From NCBI RefSeq assembly GCF_023897015.1, contig NZ_JAMHFY010000002.1, positions 248,001-312,000 of the forward strand: a stretch of DNA of 64,000 nt, read 5' to 3'. A program made the translations under genes and the position numbers. This DNA is from Desulfosporosinus nitroreducens. GTDB lineage: Bacteria; Bacillota; Desulfitobacteriia; Desulfitobacteriales; Desulfitobacteriaceae. Each line of letters begins with the position of its first letter. The first letter of the stretch is position 1. This document shows positions 9,490 to 17,975 of this stretch, piece after piece. The notes under the pieces were generated by a model that worked only from the letters and a program-made list of their open reading frames with translations, made no database searches and had not been told where the DNA came from.

Positions 9490-10477
9490 GTCGTTTACCC
9501 TCTTCTTTATATAAAAAGCAGCTTACGAAATGCCCTGCCTCAATCTCGAGCCAGGTCGGTTTTTGTTGTTCACAAATGGGCTTTTTTTGATTACATCGCT
9601 GTGCAAAATTACACCCCTGCGGTAAATTGCGCAGATCAGGGGGTTGCCCTTGAATAGGTTCCAGACGTTGCTTTGCCCACACATCAAGTTTTGGCAACGA
9701 ACCTAGCAATCCCCATGTATACGGATGCATAGGCTTGGTAAATAAAGAAACAGCATCAGTGTATTCGACCGTATTTCCAGCATACATTACTAACACTTTT
9801 TGGCACAATTCTGCGACAATCCCTAGATCGTGGGTAATCAACATAATGGCTGTACCAGATTCCCTTTTCAAGTCATTCATCAAATCTAAAATCTGAGCCT
9901 GAATAGTCACATCGAGCGCTGTTGTTGGCTCGTCAGCAATAAGAAGTTTTGGATTACAGGATAGAGCCATAGCGATCATAACACGTTGTCGCATACCACC
10001 ACTAAATTGATGCGGATAATTGTCTATGCGTACTTCCGCTTCAGGAATACCAACCCTTTTTAACATTTCGACAGCCTTTTTTTTTGCCTCCGTACGTCCT
10101 GCTTTCTGATGAAGCATAATAGCTTCCATTATTTGCTCTCCAACAGTAAGTACTGGATTTAAGGATGTCATTGGGTCCTGGAAAATCATAGCAATATCAT
10201 TGCCACGGATCCTCATTAATTCATCCTCCGAAGCCTTGAGCAAATCTTTGCCATCAAACATCACTTCTCCACTTACGATTTTACCTGGAGGCATAGGAAT
10301 CAGACGCATAATAGACATGGCCGTAACACTTTTTCCTGAACCCGATTCACCTACAACTCCAAGAGTCTCTCCAATTCGAATCTCAAGGTTCACGCCATCT
10401 GCAGCCTTTATAACCCCGGCATCCGTGTGAAAATTTGTTCTAAGCTCTTTAACACGGAGTAACAATTCTTGATCCAT
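9482..10477 (-). CDS. oppD: Oligopeptide ABC transporter ATP-binding protein OppD/DppD
   Basis: The 331-residue ATPase has Walker [13 protein letters not shown]-loop [18 protein letters not shown], signature [15 protein letters not shown] and Walker [13 protein letters not shown]. The C-terminal Cys-containing oligopeptide extension ([15 protein letters not shown]) is present. It pairs with OppF to drive peptide uptake. The start shares one base with the oppC stop (TAATG), so translation is coupled. Confidence 0.93.
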   Translation of the reverse strand: MDQELLLRVKELRTNFHTDAGVIKAADGVNLEIRIGETLGVVGESGSGKSVTAMSIMRLIPMPPGKIVSGEVMFDGKDLLKASEDELMRIRGNDIAMIFQDPMTSLNPVLTVGEQIMEAIMLHQKAGRTEAKKKAVEMLKRVGIPEAEVRIDNYPHQFSGGMRQRVMIAMALSCNPKLLIADEPTTALDVTIQAQILDLMNDLKRESGTAIMLITHDLGIVAELCQKVLVMYAGNTVEYTDAVSLFTKPMHPYTWGLLGSLPKLDVWAKQRLEPIQGQPPDLRNLPQGCNFAQRCNQKKPICEQQKPTWLEIEAGHFVSCFLYKEEGKRHD

Positions 10478-11376
10478 TACTTTATCCTCCTAAGGTTCAA
10501 GCGCGGATCCAGAGCATTACGCAACCCGTCACCTAATAAATTATAACCTAGTACAGTTAAAAAAATGGCTACACCGGGCCAAACAACCAGCCACGAAGCA
10601 TTAAAAATGAAGTCTTTGCCTTCTGCCAGCATGGATCCCCAACTTGGCGCAGGAGGCCGAACTCCAAGGCCTAAGAAGCTCAATCCTGCCTCAGCTAAAA
10701 TAACTCCTCCGATATTCAGGGCAGTGTAAACAATCACTGGTGCTATAGCGTTGGGAAGGATATGTCTTAAAATAATTCGTCTGTCTTTTGCCCCGATAGA
10801 GCGAGCTGCTTCTATATATTTACTTTCCTTAACCAAGATAACTTGTCCACGGACAAGTCGCGCATAATTTGTCCATCCCACTATACCTAAGGCAAAGAAG
10901 ATATTAAGCAAGCTTGGTCCTAAAAAAGTCATGATTGCAATTGCCAAAAGGAAAAATGGAAATGCTGAGAAAATATCCGTAATTCTCATCATTAGTGAAT
11001 CAAGCCATCCCCCATAATAGCCTGAAAAAGCACCAATGATGACTCCTATGACTACGGAAATACTTGTAGCCACCACCCCGATGATTAATGACGCCCTAGC
11101 TCCGTATATAATTCTGCTAAAAATATCCCGCCCAAGAACATCTGTACCCATTAAGTGAGCCAAGTTGGGTTCTTTTAGTGAATCTTTCAAAGCAATCTGT
11201 ACAGGATCATAGGGGGCAATAACATTGGCAAATAAGGCAACCAGTATCAAGAAAACAACCAGGAAAAGGCCGAATATCGCACGCCTATTTCTTTTCAGGC
11301 GAACCCACATTTCCAAGAAAAGTGAGGATGTCTCATATAATTCCAAGGTTTTATCGGCATCTGAATTAGTTGACAT
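10477..11376 (-). CDS. oppC: Oligopeptide ABC transporter permease OppC/DppC
   Basis: The 299-residue permease has the N-terminal OppC extension (LKRNRRAIFGLFLVVFLIL), about six transmembrane segments and the EAA cytoplasmic loop (EAARSIGAKDRRIILRHILPN). It ends in the typical RLNLRR-type tail. It forms the translocation channel with OppB. The substrate class (peptide, nickel or other) cannot be settled from sequence alone. Confidence 0.92.
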   Translation of the reverse strand: MSTNSDADKTLELYETSSLFLEMWVRLKRNRRAIFGLFLVVFLILVALFANVIAPYDPVQIALKDSLKEPNLAHLMGTDVLGRDIFSRIIYGARASLIIGVVATSISVVIGVIIGAFSGYYGGWLDSLMMRITDIFSAFPFFLLAIAIMTFLGPSLLNIFFALGIVGWTNYARLVRGQVILVKESKYIEAARSIGAKDRRIILRHILPNAIAPVIVYTALNIGGVILAEAGLSFLGLGVRPPAPSWGSMLAEGKDFIFNASWLVVWPGVAIFLTVLGYNLLGDGLRNALDPRLNLRRIK

Positions 11377-11395
11377 TTTCTTACCTCCTTAGCCG

Positions 11396-12328
11396 TTAAT
11401 CATATCGAATCCGCGGATTTAAAAATGCATAGGAAATATCTACAAGCAAGTTTATAACCACAAAAACGAGGGCTAGAAAGAGCGTAACCCCTTGGACAAC
11501 AGGATAATCTCTTCTGGAGATGGCATTAAAAAGCATGTATCCAATTCCAGGAAGCGAAAAAATTGTCTCAATTAAAATCGTGCCACCCATTAAGCTCGCA
11601 AAATCCATGCCTGCATGCGTGGACACTGGAATAAGAGCATTTTTCATTCCATGTTTGAAAACAACGACCTGTTTAGAAAGACCTTTAGCACGAGCAGTAC
11701 GAATATAATCCTCACCTAAAACTTCTAACATGCTAGAGCGAGTCAGCCCGGCATACATTGCCATTGACGCAAAACCTAGTGCAAATCCGGGCAAGATATA
11801 GTATTGAAGATGAAACCCTTCACCACCAGAACCACTGATCGGCAATATCCGAAAAATAACGCCAAATACTAATTGTAAGACCATCCCCAACCAGAAAGTT
11901 GGCAACGAGAGACCTATTAACGTAAAAAAGGTAGTAAAAGTATCCCAAAAACTGTATTGCCTAACTGCGGACAATACTCCAATAAGTAAACCAAATGTTA
12001 TCGCAATCGCTGAGGCTACCACTGCTAAACAAAAGGTAACAGGGATTTTATCTAAGAGCATCTGGGAAACCTCTTGATGTTGTATGTAGGATCGACCAAA
12101 ATCTCCATGAAGGACATTCCAAAGGTAATTTAGATAACGAGTTAAAAAGGGCAAATCTAATCCCAATTCCTGGCGAACACTTTCCATGGTTTGAGGAGAA
12201 ATATGTTGACCTAACATTAATGCTACCGGATCTCCAGGGACAAAAGACATCATCCAAAAAGTTAACATTGATATCCCTAAGATAACAGGTATCAATTGAA
12301 AAATACGCCGAATGACAAAACGTATCAC
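11396..12328 (-). CDS. oppB: Oligopeptide ABC transporter permease OppB/DppB
   Basis: The 310-residue permease starts RFVIRRIFQLIPVILGIS, typical of OppB/DppB, and has six predicted transmembrane helices. Its EAA loop is DYIRTARAKGLSKQVVVFKHGMKNALIPV. The C-terminal motif LVDISYAFLNPRIRY is conserved in the family. It lies between oppC and the intercistronic hairpin that follows oppA. Confidence 0.92.
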   Translation of the reverse strand: MIRFVIRRIFQLIPVILGISMLTFWMMSFVPGDPVALMLGQHISPQTMESVRQELGLDLPFLTRYLNYLWNVLHGDFGRSYIQHQEVSQMLLDKIPVTFCLAVVASAIAITFGLLIGVLSAVRQYSFWDTFTTFFTLIGLSLPTFWLGMVLQLVFGVIFRILPISGSGGEGFHLQYYILPGFALGFASMAMYAGLTRSSMLEVLGEDYIRTARAKGLSKQVVVFKHGMKNALIPVSTHAGMDFASLMGGTILIETIFSLPGIGYMLFNAISRRDYPVVQGVTLFLALVFVVINLLVDISYAFLNPRIRYD

Positions 12329-12381
12329 AAATTACCTTCCTCCTAAAAATTAAACAATTTACTCGAATAGTCGTACATTAA

Positions 12382-12417
12382 ATTGGAGTTTATGCATCAG
12401 TAAGCATAAACTCCAAT
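12382..12417 (-). other. Intercistronic hairpin between oppA and oppB
   Basis: Perfect 14-bp arms (ATTGGAGTTTATGC and its complement) flank an eight-base loop. There is no T run after it, so it is more likely an mRNA-stabilising or processing hairpin than a terminator. That would keep the binding protein message more abundant than the permease message, as is common for such operons. Confidence 0.7.
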
Positions 12418-12433
12418 ATTAATTGAACCAAAG

Positions 12434-14080
12434 TTACTTGGATAACCAGACTGTACGCATATCTTTATGGTCTAAAGCACTAATGGTCAGGTCATGAACT
12501 TTCTTTCCGAACAAACGCAGATAGTTAGGGTTAAATGTCCAAACGGCAGGCTGATCTTCTACGACTAATTCTTGGATCCTTTTGTAGATATCCATACGTT
12601 GGGTTGTGTCAGTTTCCTCTAAGCCTTGAGTCAGTAGACTTTCAACTACTGGGTCAGAATAAAAAATAACATTATTCATCCCCCATTGGGATTTGGAATA
12701 AAGAATGTTAAGAAAATTAGCTGGATCCGGATAATCCGCAACCCAGTTGACGCGAAACATTTGATTTTCGCCTGACTGCATAGCTTTAACGTAGGAGCCC
12801 CATTCCATGTTTCTTAACTCGATTTGAATTCCAATCTCTTTCAATTGGCCTTGGAAAGCTTCTGCAATTTTTTGATTTTCTTGATTAAAGTTGTAGGCAT
12901 ACTGGATTGGTGCGAGGCCTTTACCATCAGGGTACCCTGCTAAAGCTAAATATTCTTTAGCTTTAGCAGGGTCAAATTTTGGTGCTTTTAGATCTTTATC
13001 ATAGCCTGGCATTGTTGAAGGCAATGGTCCGTTGGACATAGTTGAGTCTCCCTCGAGTACAGTATCAATAATACTCTGGGGATCAAGAGCATAGGCAATT
13101 GCTTTGCGTAAGTTGACATTATCCTTAAACGGCGCCTTATTCAGGTTAAATCCGATAAACTGTGTAGTTAAAGTGGTTTGATTAATGGCTTGATCAGGGA
13201 ATTCCTTGATAATAGATTTTCTTTGACCCGGAGGCAACATGTCTACATAATCCAAGTTTCCGGCACGAAACTCATTTAAAGCCGTCGATTCATCATTAAA
13301 AATTTTATAGACGACTCTATCGACATGAGCCTTGGTTCCATAATAATCATCAAACTTCTCTATTGTTACGTCTTGATCGGAATTCCATTTTACAAACTTG
13401 AAGGCTCCTGTTCCAATTAAAGTTTCGGGAGTGGCGACAGGCCTACCAAAATCTTTACCCGCCTTTAGCGCAGACTCTATCTTATAAATACTGACTGCCG
13501 GGTGCCCTAAAGAGGTGAGAAAAGCTGCATTCTTGTCTCTTAAAGTCACTTCAATCGTAAAGTCATCAATCTTTTTTAGTCCTGAAATTGTCTTGGCTTC
13601 TCCACTATTCACTTCAGCGAATCCAACAATAGGTTCAAGTGGGAAGGCAACGGGGGAAAGCGTGTCTTTGGCAGCTAAACGATTCCAGACATCTAAAACA
13701 TCCTGAGCTTTTACTGCAGTTCCATCATGAAATTTAACGTCATCGCGAATATGAAATTTAATAACTTTCTTATCCGCAGAATAATCCCATTTTTCCGCTA
13801 TACCGGGCATTACTTCTAAAGAAGAAGGATCGTATTTTACAAGTCCGTCATATAGTTCTTTGCCAATTTGAATGCCATTAATTTCTTCTAAAAAGGCAGG
13901 TTCCAAAGCTGAAGGACTTGAAATCATCCCAAAACGAAATGTTCCACCATCAACAGGAGTTGCACCGTTTGGTTTATCCCCATTTGTCAGTGCAGCATTC
14001 GGTCCACATCCAGACAGGATTAAAGCTACTGCTAACAAAACAGCAATAACCAAATACCAACGTCCTTTACCCTTTAGCAT
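12434..14080 (-). CDS. oppA: Peptide-binding lipoprotein OppA (solute-binding protein family 5)
   Basis: The 548-residue protein has a lipoprotein signal (basic start, hydrophobic core, lipobox LSGC near residue 25). A family 5 solute-binding fold follows (DGLVKYDP, KFHDGTAVKAQDVLDVWNR, IAYALDPQSII). It captures the substrate outside the membrane for OppBCDF. ATG 14080 follows GGAGGAAAAAGG. It starts 12 bp after the thymidylate-kinase-like gene, so they probably share a transcript. Confidence 0.92.
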   Translation of the reverse strand: MLKGKGRWYLVIAVLLAVALILSGCGPNAALTNGDKPNGATPVDGGTFRFGMISSPSALEPAFLEEINGIQIGKELYDGLVKYDPSSLEVMPGIAEKWDYSADKKVIKFHIRDDVKFHDGTAVKAQDVLDVWNRLAAKDTLSPVAFPLEPIVGFAEVNSGEAKTISGLKKIDDFTIEVTLRDKNAAFLTSLGHPAVSIYKIESALKAGKDFGRPVATPETLIGTGAFKFVKWNSDQDVTIEKFDDYYGTKAHVDRVVYKIFNDESTALNEFRAGNLDYVDMLPPGQRKSIIKEFPDQAINQTTLTTQFIGFNLNKAPFKDNVNLRKAIAYALDPQSIIDTVLEGDSTMSNGPLPSTMPGYDKDLKAPKFDPAKAKEYLALAGYPDGKGLAPIQYAYNFNQENQKIAEAFQGQLKEIGIQIELRNMEWGSYVKAMQSGENQMFRVNWVADYPDPANFLNILYSKSQWGMNNVIFYSDPVVESLLTQGLEETDTTQRMDIYKRIQELVVEDQPAVWTFNPNYLRLFGKKVHDLTISALDHKDMRTVWLSK

Positions 14081-14092
14081 CCTTTTTCCTCC

Positions 14093-14776
14093 TTAATCTT
14101 CGCCATGGATGACTTTTGTTACAATTTCATAAATGTCCCTGTGAATATCTTCCTTACTTCGCAACTGTCCATTATGTACGCAATTAACCATTTCCCAGCC
14201 AAATGATGCTCTGATCTGAGTAGCATTGTTATATGAGTGAACTAAGTAATCATAATTCCTTTCATGTATGTCCTTCTCACCGTCGCCAAATTTGTTAGAT
14301 CTGTTGTTTAGTAGGATCTGACTGTATTGTGGATGCATATCGAGGAAAATTACGCAATCAGGTACTGGAAGTTTGAACTTTACGAACTCCAAGTCCCATA
14401 ACCAATTGAGATATTCGTCCCGTTCGTCAGGGTTGATTATTTTAGCCGCCTGATGAACCATATTGGATGTGGTGTACCTGTCGGCTAAAATGATGCCGCC
14501 ACTCTGATAGAAGTCTCCCCACTTTTTTTTATAGGAAGCATATCTATCAGTAGCATAGAAAGTGGACGCTGCATAGGGATTGACATCGTTCGGATTATTG
14601 CCAAATTCCCCATTCAAATACATTTTGATAAGAGCAGAGGACTCGCTCTGATAATCAGGAAATTCTACATGCTTAACGTTATAATTATTCAGGGATAGTT
14701 TATCAAACAATAATTTTGTTTGCGTCGCCTTGCCACTGCCATCTCCTGCTTCTATGACTATGAGTTTTCCCTTCAA
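14093..14776 (-). CDS. Thymidylate kinase family protein, first gene of the opp operon
   Basis: The 227-residue protein has the P-loop EAGDGSGKATQT at the N-terminus, a DRY motif (LADRYTTSN) and CVIFLDMHP, all in the order of dTMP kinases. The P-loop carries Ala where Ser/Thr normally follows GK; I recall this GKATQT form from other clostridial members. It starts at TTG 14776 after AAAGGAG. A linked peptide transporter is odd for a nucleotide kinase. It may be a second, specialised NMP kinase rather than the housekeeping one. Confidence 0.8.
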   Translation of the reverse strand: MKGKLIVIEAGDGSGKATQTKLLFDKLSLNNYNVKHVEFPDYQSESSALIKMYLNGEFGNNPNDVNPYAASTFYATDRYASYKKKWGDFYQSGGIILADRYTTSNMVHQAAKIINPDERDEYLNWLWDLEFVKFKLPVPDCVIFLDMHPQYSQILLNNRSNKFGDGEKDIHERNYDYLVHSYNNATQIRASFGWEMVNCVHNGQLRSKEDIHRDIYEIVTKVIHGED

Positions 14777-14827
14777 AAAAACCGGCTCCTTTTTATGCTT
14801 TATATCTACTGAAAAAATAAAGTTTGG

Positions 14828-14853
14828 ATTAAAGTAATTAGCGTTACTTTAAT
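14828..14853. promoter_or_regulatory. Perfect inverted repeat, candidate operator of the kinase-opp operon
   Basis: ATTAAAGTAA and TTACTTTAAT are separated by six bases and lie about 50 bp upstream of the first gene of the operon. A 26-bp palindrome with no T tail in this position fits a repressor site. The regulator is not identifiable. Confidence 0.5.
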
Positions 14854-14924
14854 GATTAGTCTATCAATAAAATTGCATTTCAACAACACTTTAATAGTTA
14901 ATTGTAAGATTTAATTACAAAATC

Positions 14925-14968
14925 AAAAGCACCTCTCTTTTGCCCTAAAGGTAAAAGGAGATGCTTTT
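14925..14968 (-). terminator. Terminator after spo0A
   Basis: AAAAGCA-CTC-CTTTT arms pair with AAAAG-GAG-TGCTTTT on either strand. It lies 31 bp beyond the spo0A stop. Confidence 0.75.
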
Positions 14969-14998
14969 ATAATTGAATTATTCAAGTCTTTTCTATTT

Positions 14999-15799
14999 CT
15001 AGCTAACCTTGCTCATAACTCTCAACTTGTCAGCTAACAAAGCTATAAATTCTGAGTTAGTGGGCTTTTGTCGCTCTATATTCATTGAATATCCGAAAAT
15101 TCTCTTCAAGGTATCAGTATGTCCACGTTCCCATGCCAACTCTATCGCGTGGCGAATACCACGTTCTACTCTGCTGGGAGCAGTATCGAATTTCTTGGCA
15201 ATGCTTGGGTATAGCTCTTTGGTTACCGCACCTAGCAATGAAACATCTTCAACTACCATCAGAATAGCGTCTCTAATATATTGGTATCCTTTTACATGAG
15301 CTGGAATCCCAATTTGATGCATCATCGTCGTCACTTCCACACACAGGTTCAACCCGCTTCCAACGGTTGAAACAACAATTGGTGAAGCAGAGGAATTATG
15401 GTTAGGCTGGGATGAAGGTATGTCTTGAGTTAAAGATCGAATACGTTTACTGAGAATATCTAAATCAAACGGTTTAAGTATAAAATAGTCGACACCCAGC
15501 ATCATTGCTTGATGAGTAAGTGATTCCTGTCCAAAGGCTGTTAGCATGATTATTTTAGGTCGATTTATAGTTGTACGCGAGTTGATTCTTTCTAATACAC
15601 CTAATCCATCCAAATTAGGCATCACTAAATCAAGAATAATTAAGTCCGGTTCCTGACTTTGAATAAGTTCCCACGCTTCTAAACCATTATTTGCAACTCC
15701 AACAACGATTAAATCTTCTTGGCCTTGGAGATAGTTTTGTAGCATTTGACATAAATTACGATTATCATCGGCAACAATTATTTTTATTTTCTTACTCAT
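14999..15799 (-). CDS. spo0A: Sporulation transcription factor Spo0A
   Basis: The 266-residue response regulator has acidic pocket D11-D12 and phospho-acceptor D57 (IILDLVMPN), with a Lys in FILKPFDLD. A Spo0A_C DNA-binding domain includes the recognition helix phrase SRVERGIRHAIELAWERG. It is the master switch of sporulation entry, binding TGTCGAA boxes. ATG 15799 is chosen because the product then numbers like known Spo0A; an in-frame ATG at 15811 abuts its own G-rich site. The usual upstream neighbour spoIVB is absent. Confidence 0.97.
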   Translation of the reverse strand: MSKKIKIIVADDNRNLCQMLQNYLQGQEDLIVVGVANNGLEAWELIQSQEPDLIILDLVMPNLDGLGVLERINSRTTINRPKIIMLTAFGQESLTHQAMMLGVDYFILKPFDLDILSKRIRSLTQDIPSSQPNHNSSASPIVVSTVGSGLNLCVEVTTMMHQIGIPAHVKGYQYIRDAILMVVEDVSLLGAVTKELYPSIAKKFDTAPSRVERGIRHAIELAWERGHTDTLKRIFGYSMNIERQKPTNSEFIALLADKLRVMSKVS

Positions 15800-16234
15800 T
15801 CTTAAAATCATCCCGCCTTAAATGTATTCCGGTCCAGCATTAGAGTCATAATTTACGTTTGCATCTCTCCGGTGCTTTTATTATACGCTATGGTTGATGT
15901 CGAAATCGCAAATAATAAGTCAACACTAATTTCCGCTTAAAAGTGAGATGCGACCTAACTTCAAAGGGTTTATTTGGATATTTATGGTATTTTTATTTAT
16001 CGCAAAATCTACCATCATTTTCCATTCAAGTTATTGACTGACATAAGATTAGCGAATTAATACTAACACAATCGAGATTTATCAAACTGCTGGGTATAAT
16101 AGAGATTTCCTTTAATCAAATACATGAATTGCAAAGAAACATTAAAAATAAAGTGTATTTCATGTTAAGTTTATTGTTATTTGTGGTTATACTATGGGCG
16201 AATGATACTTAAGAAGGTAAAGGAGGATGATATT
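15800..16234. other. Divergent intergenic region between spo0A and ferredoxin
   Basis: This 435-bp AT-rich region holds the spo0A promoter and Spo0A box (15880-15904) and, at its right end, a TATACT hexamer about 50 bp before the ferredoxin gene. I see no further gene, repeat or hairpin. Confidence 0.6.
15880..15904 (-). promoter_or_regulatory. Candidate Spo0A-controlled promoter of spo0A
   Basis: On the minus strand a perfect Spo0A box (TTCGACA, complement of TGTCGAA, 15904-15898) lies 12 bases upstream of a perfect TATAAT (15885-15880). The box covers the -35 position, where no good TTGACA exists. That is the layout of sigma-A promoters activated by Spo0A-P. It sits about 80 bp before the spo0A start. 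Confidence 0.65.
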
Positions 16235-16423
16235 ATGATAGCTGCAGTCGACAAAGATGCTTGTATTGGTTGTGGAGCTTGTCCGGAATTTTGCCCTGAG
16301 GTTTTTAAGATGGAAGATGACGGATTAGCCGTAGCCTATACTAACCCTGTTCCAAGTGAAGTTGAGTCAGCCGCCAAAGATGCTGCTGACGGCTGTCCGA
16401 CAGATGCTATACATGTCGAATAA
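16235..16423 (+). CDS. Single-cluster 4Fe-4S ferredoxin
   Basis: The 62-residue protein has CIGCGACPEFCPE near the N-terminus and a distal GCPTDAI. Three of the first four cysteines plus the distal one should bind one [4Fe-4S] cluster. It is a small acidic electron carrier of the clostridial/Desulfovibrio type. ATG 16235 follows AAGGAGG; an in-frame start at 16181 has no such site. A strong shared terminator follows. Confidence 0.93.
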   Translation: MIAAVDKDACIGCGACPEFCPEVFKMEDDGLAVAYTNPVPSEVESAAKDAADGCPTDAIHVE

Positions 16424-16454
16424 TTAAAATAGACCGAATGTAGATTAAGAGGTT

Positions 16455-16502
16455 AAGACAATCAAAACGCGGATGGCAATGCATCCGCGTTTTGATTGTC
16501 TT
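16455..16502. terminator. Bidirectional terminator with a perfect 21-bp stem
   Basis: Twenty-one-bp complementary arms (starting AAGACAATCAAAACGC) flank the loop GCAATG. The right arm contains the last bases of the convergent siroheme-protein gene, whose TAA stop is at 16503-16501. Confidence 0.9.
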
Positions 16503-17382
16503 AGTGTTTTGTTTGCTCCGCAAATTCACGCAGTCCATCTATTCCGATTCGGTCAATGAGACGACCAATCCGTTCTTGAGGCTTGGCATTTTCTTTATAA
16601 TACGAAATGACCGCATCCATGACTGACAATACTTGCTCTCTCTGCAAATTTTCCAAAAGGATATTACCCGGTCTTGGCTTAACTCCGCCATTTCCGCCTA
16701 CATACAAATGATATCCTTTGCTAGTACCCATCAATCCTAAATCGACCGAAGCTGAGTCTGTACATTTATTGGGACAACCAGCAACCCCGATCTTAAATTT
16801 AGAGGGTAACTGCATACCATGATAACGTTTGTCAATTTCCATCCCTAGAGATAGCGTTTCTTGCAGACCTCTTTTACAAAAAGTATCGCCTGGGCAAACT
16901 TTTACACTTCGCACACATAATCCGACAGCATGTCCAGGGTCCATGCCAAGTTCATCCCAGATTTTAGGGACATCCTCGGGTTTTAGTCCAACGATAGCAA
17001 TACGCTGAGCAGAAGTCACCTTAATTGCTTGAGCATGATATTTTTCAGAGACATCAGCTATCTTACGCAGGATTTCCGGAGTGGCAACACCAGCCGGTAT
17101 ATGAGGAGCAATTGAATAAGTTTTCTTATCCATTTGCAAAATCCCTCCCGCTGGTTGAGCTTTTGCAGCAGCCTCCGCCGACATCTCGCCTTGTTCCACA
17201 GAATTTACTTTTTCCAACAAAACATTAGGATCTAAATTATGCATTTGGGCTGCATTGGCCAGGGTTTCATTGACTGAAAAAGCACACCCCAGACAGTGTA
17301 ATCCTAATTCCTGCATTGCTTCTGCTGTTTTTGGATTGGAGGACATTATGTCTTTTAATTTCATATCTAGTGTAAAGCGCAT
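16501..17382 (-). CDS. DUF1858 domain fused to a nitrite/sulfite-reductase-like siroheme [4Fe-4S] protein
   Basis: The 293-residue protein starts with a DUF1858 redox-disulfide domain (residues 7-65, HCLGC motif). It continues into a ferredoxin-like half domain of nitrite/sulfite reductases (about 85-150). A siroheme/[4Fe-4S] ligand pattern follows: CPGDTFC (C-x5-C) and GCPNKC (C-x3-C). It has only one set of the two repeats of large sulfite reductases, as in small anaerobic reductases. The role is probably anaerobic redox or sulfite/nitrite chemistry; the substrate is not proven. It is co-transcribed with a small zinc-ribbon gene 11 bp upstream. Confidence 0.82.
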   Translation of the reverse strand: MRFTLDMKLKDIMSSNPKTAEAMQELGLHCLGCAFSVNETLANAAQMHNLDPNVLLEKVNSVEQGEMSAEAAAKAQPAGGILQMDKKTYSIAPHIPAGVATPEILRKIADVSEKYHAQAIKVTSAQRIAIVGLKPEDVPKIWDELGMDPGHAVGLCVRSVKVCPGDTFCKRGLQETLSLGMEIDKRYHGMQLPSKFKIGVAGCPNKCTDSASVDLGLMGTSKGYHLYVGGNGGVKPRPGNILLENLQREQVLSVMDAVISYYKENAKPQERIGRLIDRIGIDGLREFAEQTKH

Positions 17383-17393
17383 CTACTCAACTC

Positions 17394-17540
17394 CTAACCA
17401 TGAATGAGCATTGGCAAACAACGCGTACATACATGTTTTTCTTCACCTTGATGAGCATAAGTCAAAATAGGCGCTAATTCGCTTGTAGTACCACAATGAT
17501 CGCACTCCATCTCAGGAGCCTCTTTTTTAACGTCTGCCAT
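17394..17540 (-). CDS. Small zinc-ribbon protein (48 aa)
   Basis: ATG 17540 follows GAAGGAGG at ideal spacing and the frame ends in TAG 17396-17394. The product has two cysteine pairs, CDHC and CTRC, about 24 residues apart, a likely metal-binding knuckle. Its stop is 11 bp before the start of the siroheme-like protein, so they form an operon. It may be an electron-transfer or assembly partner, but I do not recognise a family. Confidence 0.75.
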   Translation of the reverse strand: MADVKKEAPEMECDHCGTTSELAPILTYAHQGEEKHVCTRCLPMLIHG

Positions 17541-17846
17541 TGAAATAACCTCCTTCTTTATGATCATAGATTAACATGCCAGCCATCGCTTAAGTGTGAC
17601 CTAAAACACATTTCTGAGTGTATTTAAGCACGCTCCAAAGTAAACCTATTTCAGCCTCAGTTTAAACCATTATTCGATAAACTATGCAATGTCTTGTACT
17701 TATTCTTTAATCTGGTCAGTGTTCTAACTAATACCTCAACAAGTTTTCGTTATGAATTTATCTATCTCAAACTTATACTGCAAGAAACACGGTTTACCCC
17801 AATGAGGTACACCGTGTTTCAAACTATTTCCTTCAAAGCCTAAAGT
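17541..17846. other. Intergenic region with one terminator hairpin
   Basis: About 306 bp with no convincing frame on either strand. The left part should carry the promoter of the zinc-ribbon/siroheme operon, although I could not pick a confident -35/-10 pair. The right part holds the hairpin at 17784-17820. Confidence 0.5.
17784..17820 (-). terminator. Hairpin terminator after the 42-aa membrane protein gene
   Basis: GAAACACGGT pairs with ACCGTGTTTC, plus TACC/GGTA inside. It lies just past the small membrane protein gene on the minus strand. The T run is weak. Confidence 0.55.
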
Positions 17847-17975
17847 TCAGTTGGCAAACAGATATAAAATTAACCCAATAACTAAGTAGACAATACCCAC
17901 AAATAAGCGTAAAGGTGCTTTACTCACTTGAGTACTTGAACTCATACCGGTATAAGGTCTAAACCGACCCTCCAT
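17847..17975 (-). CDS. Small single-span membrane protein (42 aa)
   Basis: ATG 17975 follows GGGGGGATCAAG and the frame ends in TGA 17849-17847. The N-terminal half is polar and basic; the C-terminal 20 residues are one hydrophobic helix (LFVGIVYLVIGLILYLF). The first 17 bases overlap the end of the upstream gene in another frame, so translation is probably coupled. The family is not recognised. Confidence 0.65.
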   Translation of the reverse strand: MEGRFRPYTGMSSSTQVSKAPLRLFVGIVYLVIGLILYLFAN

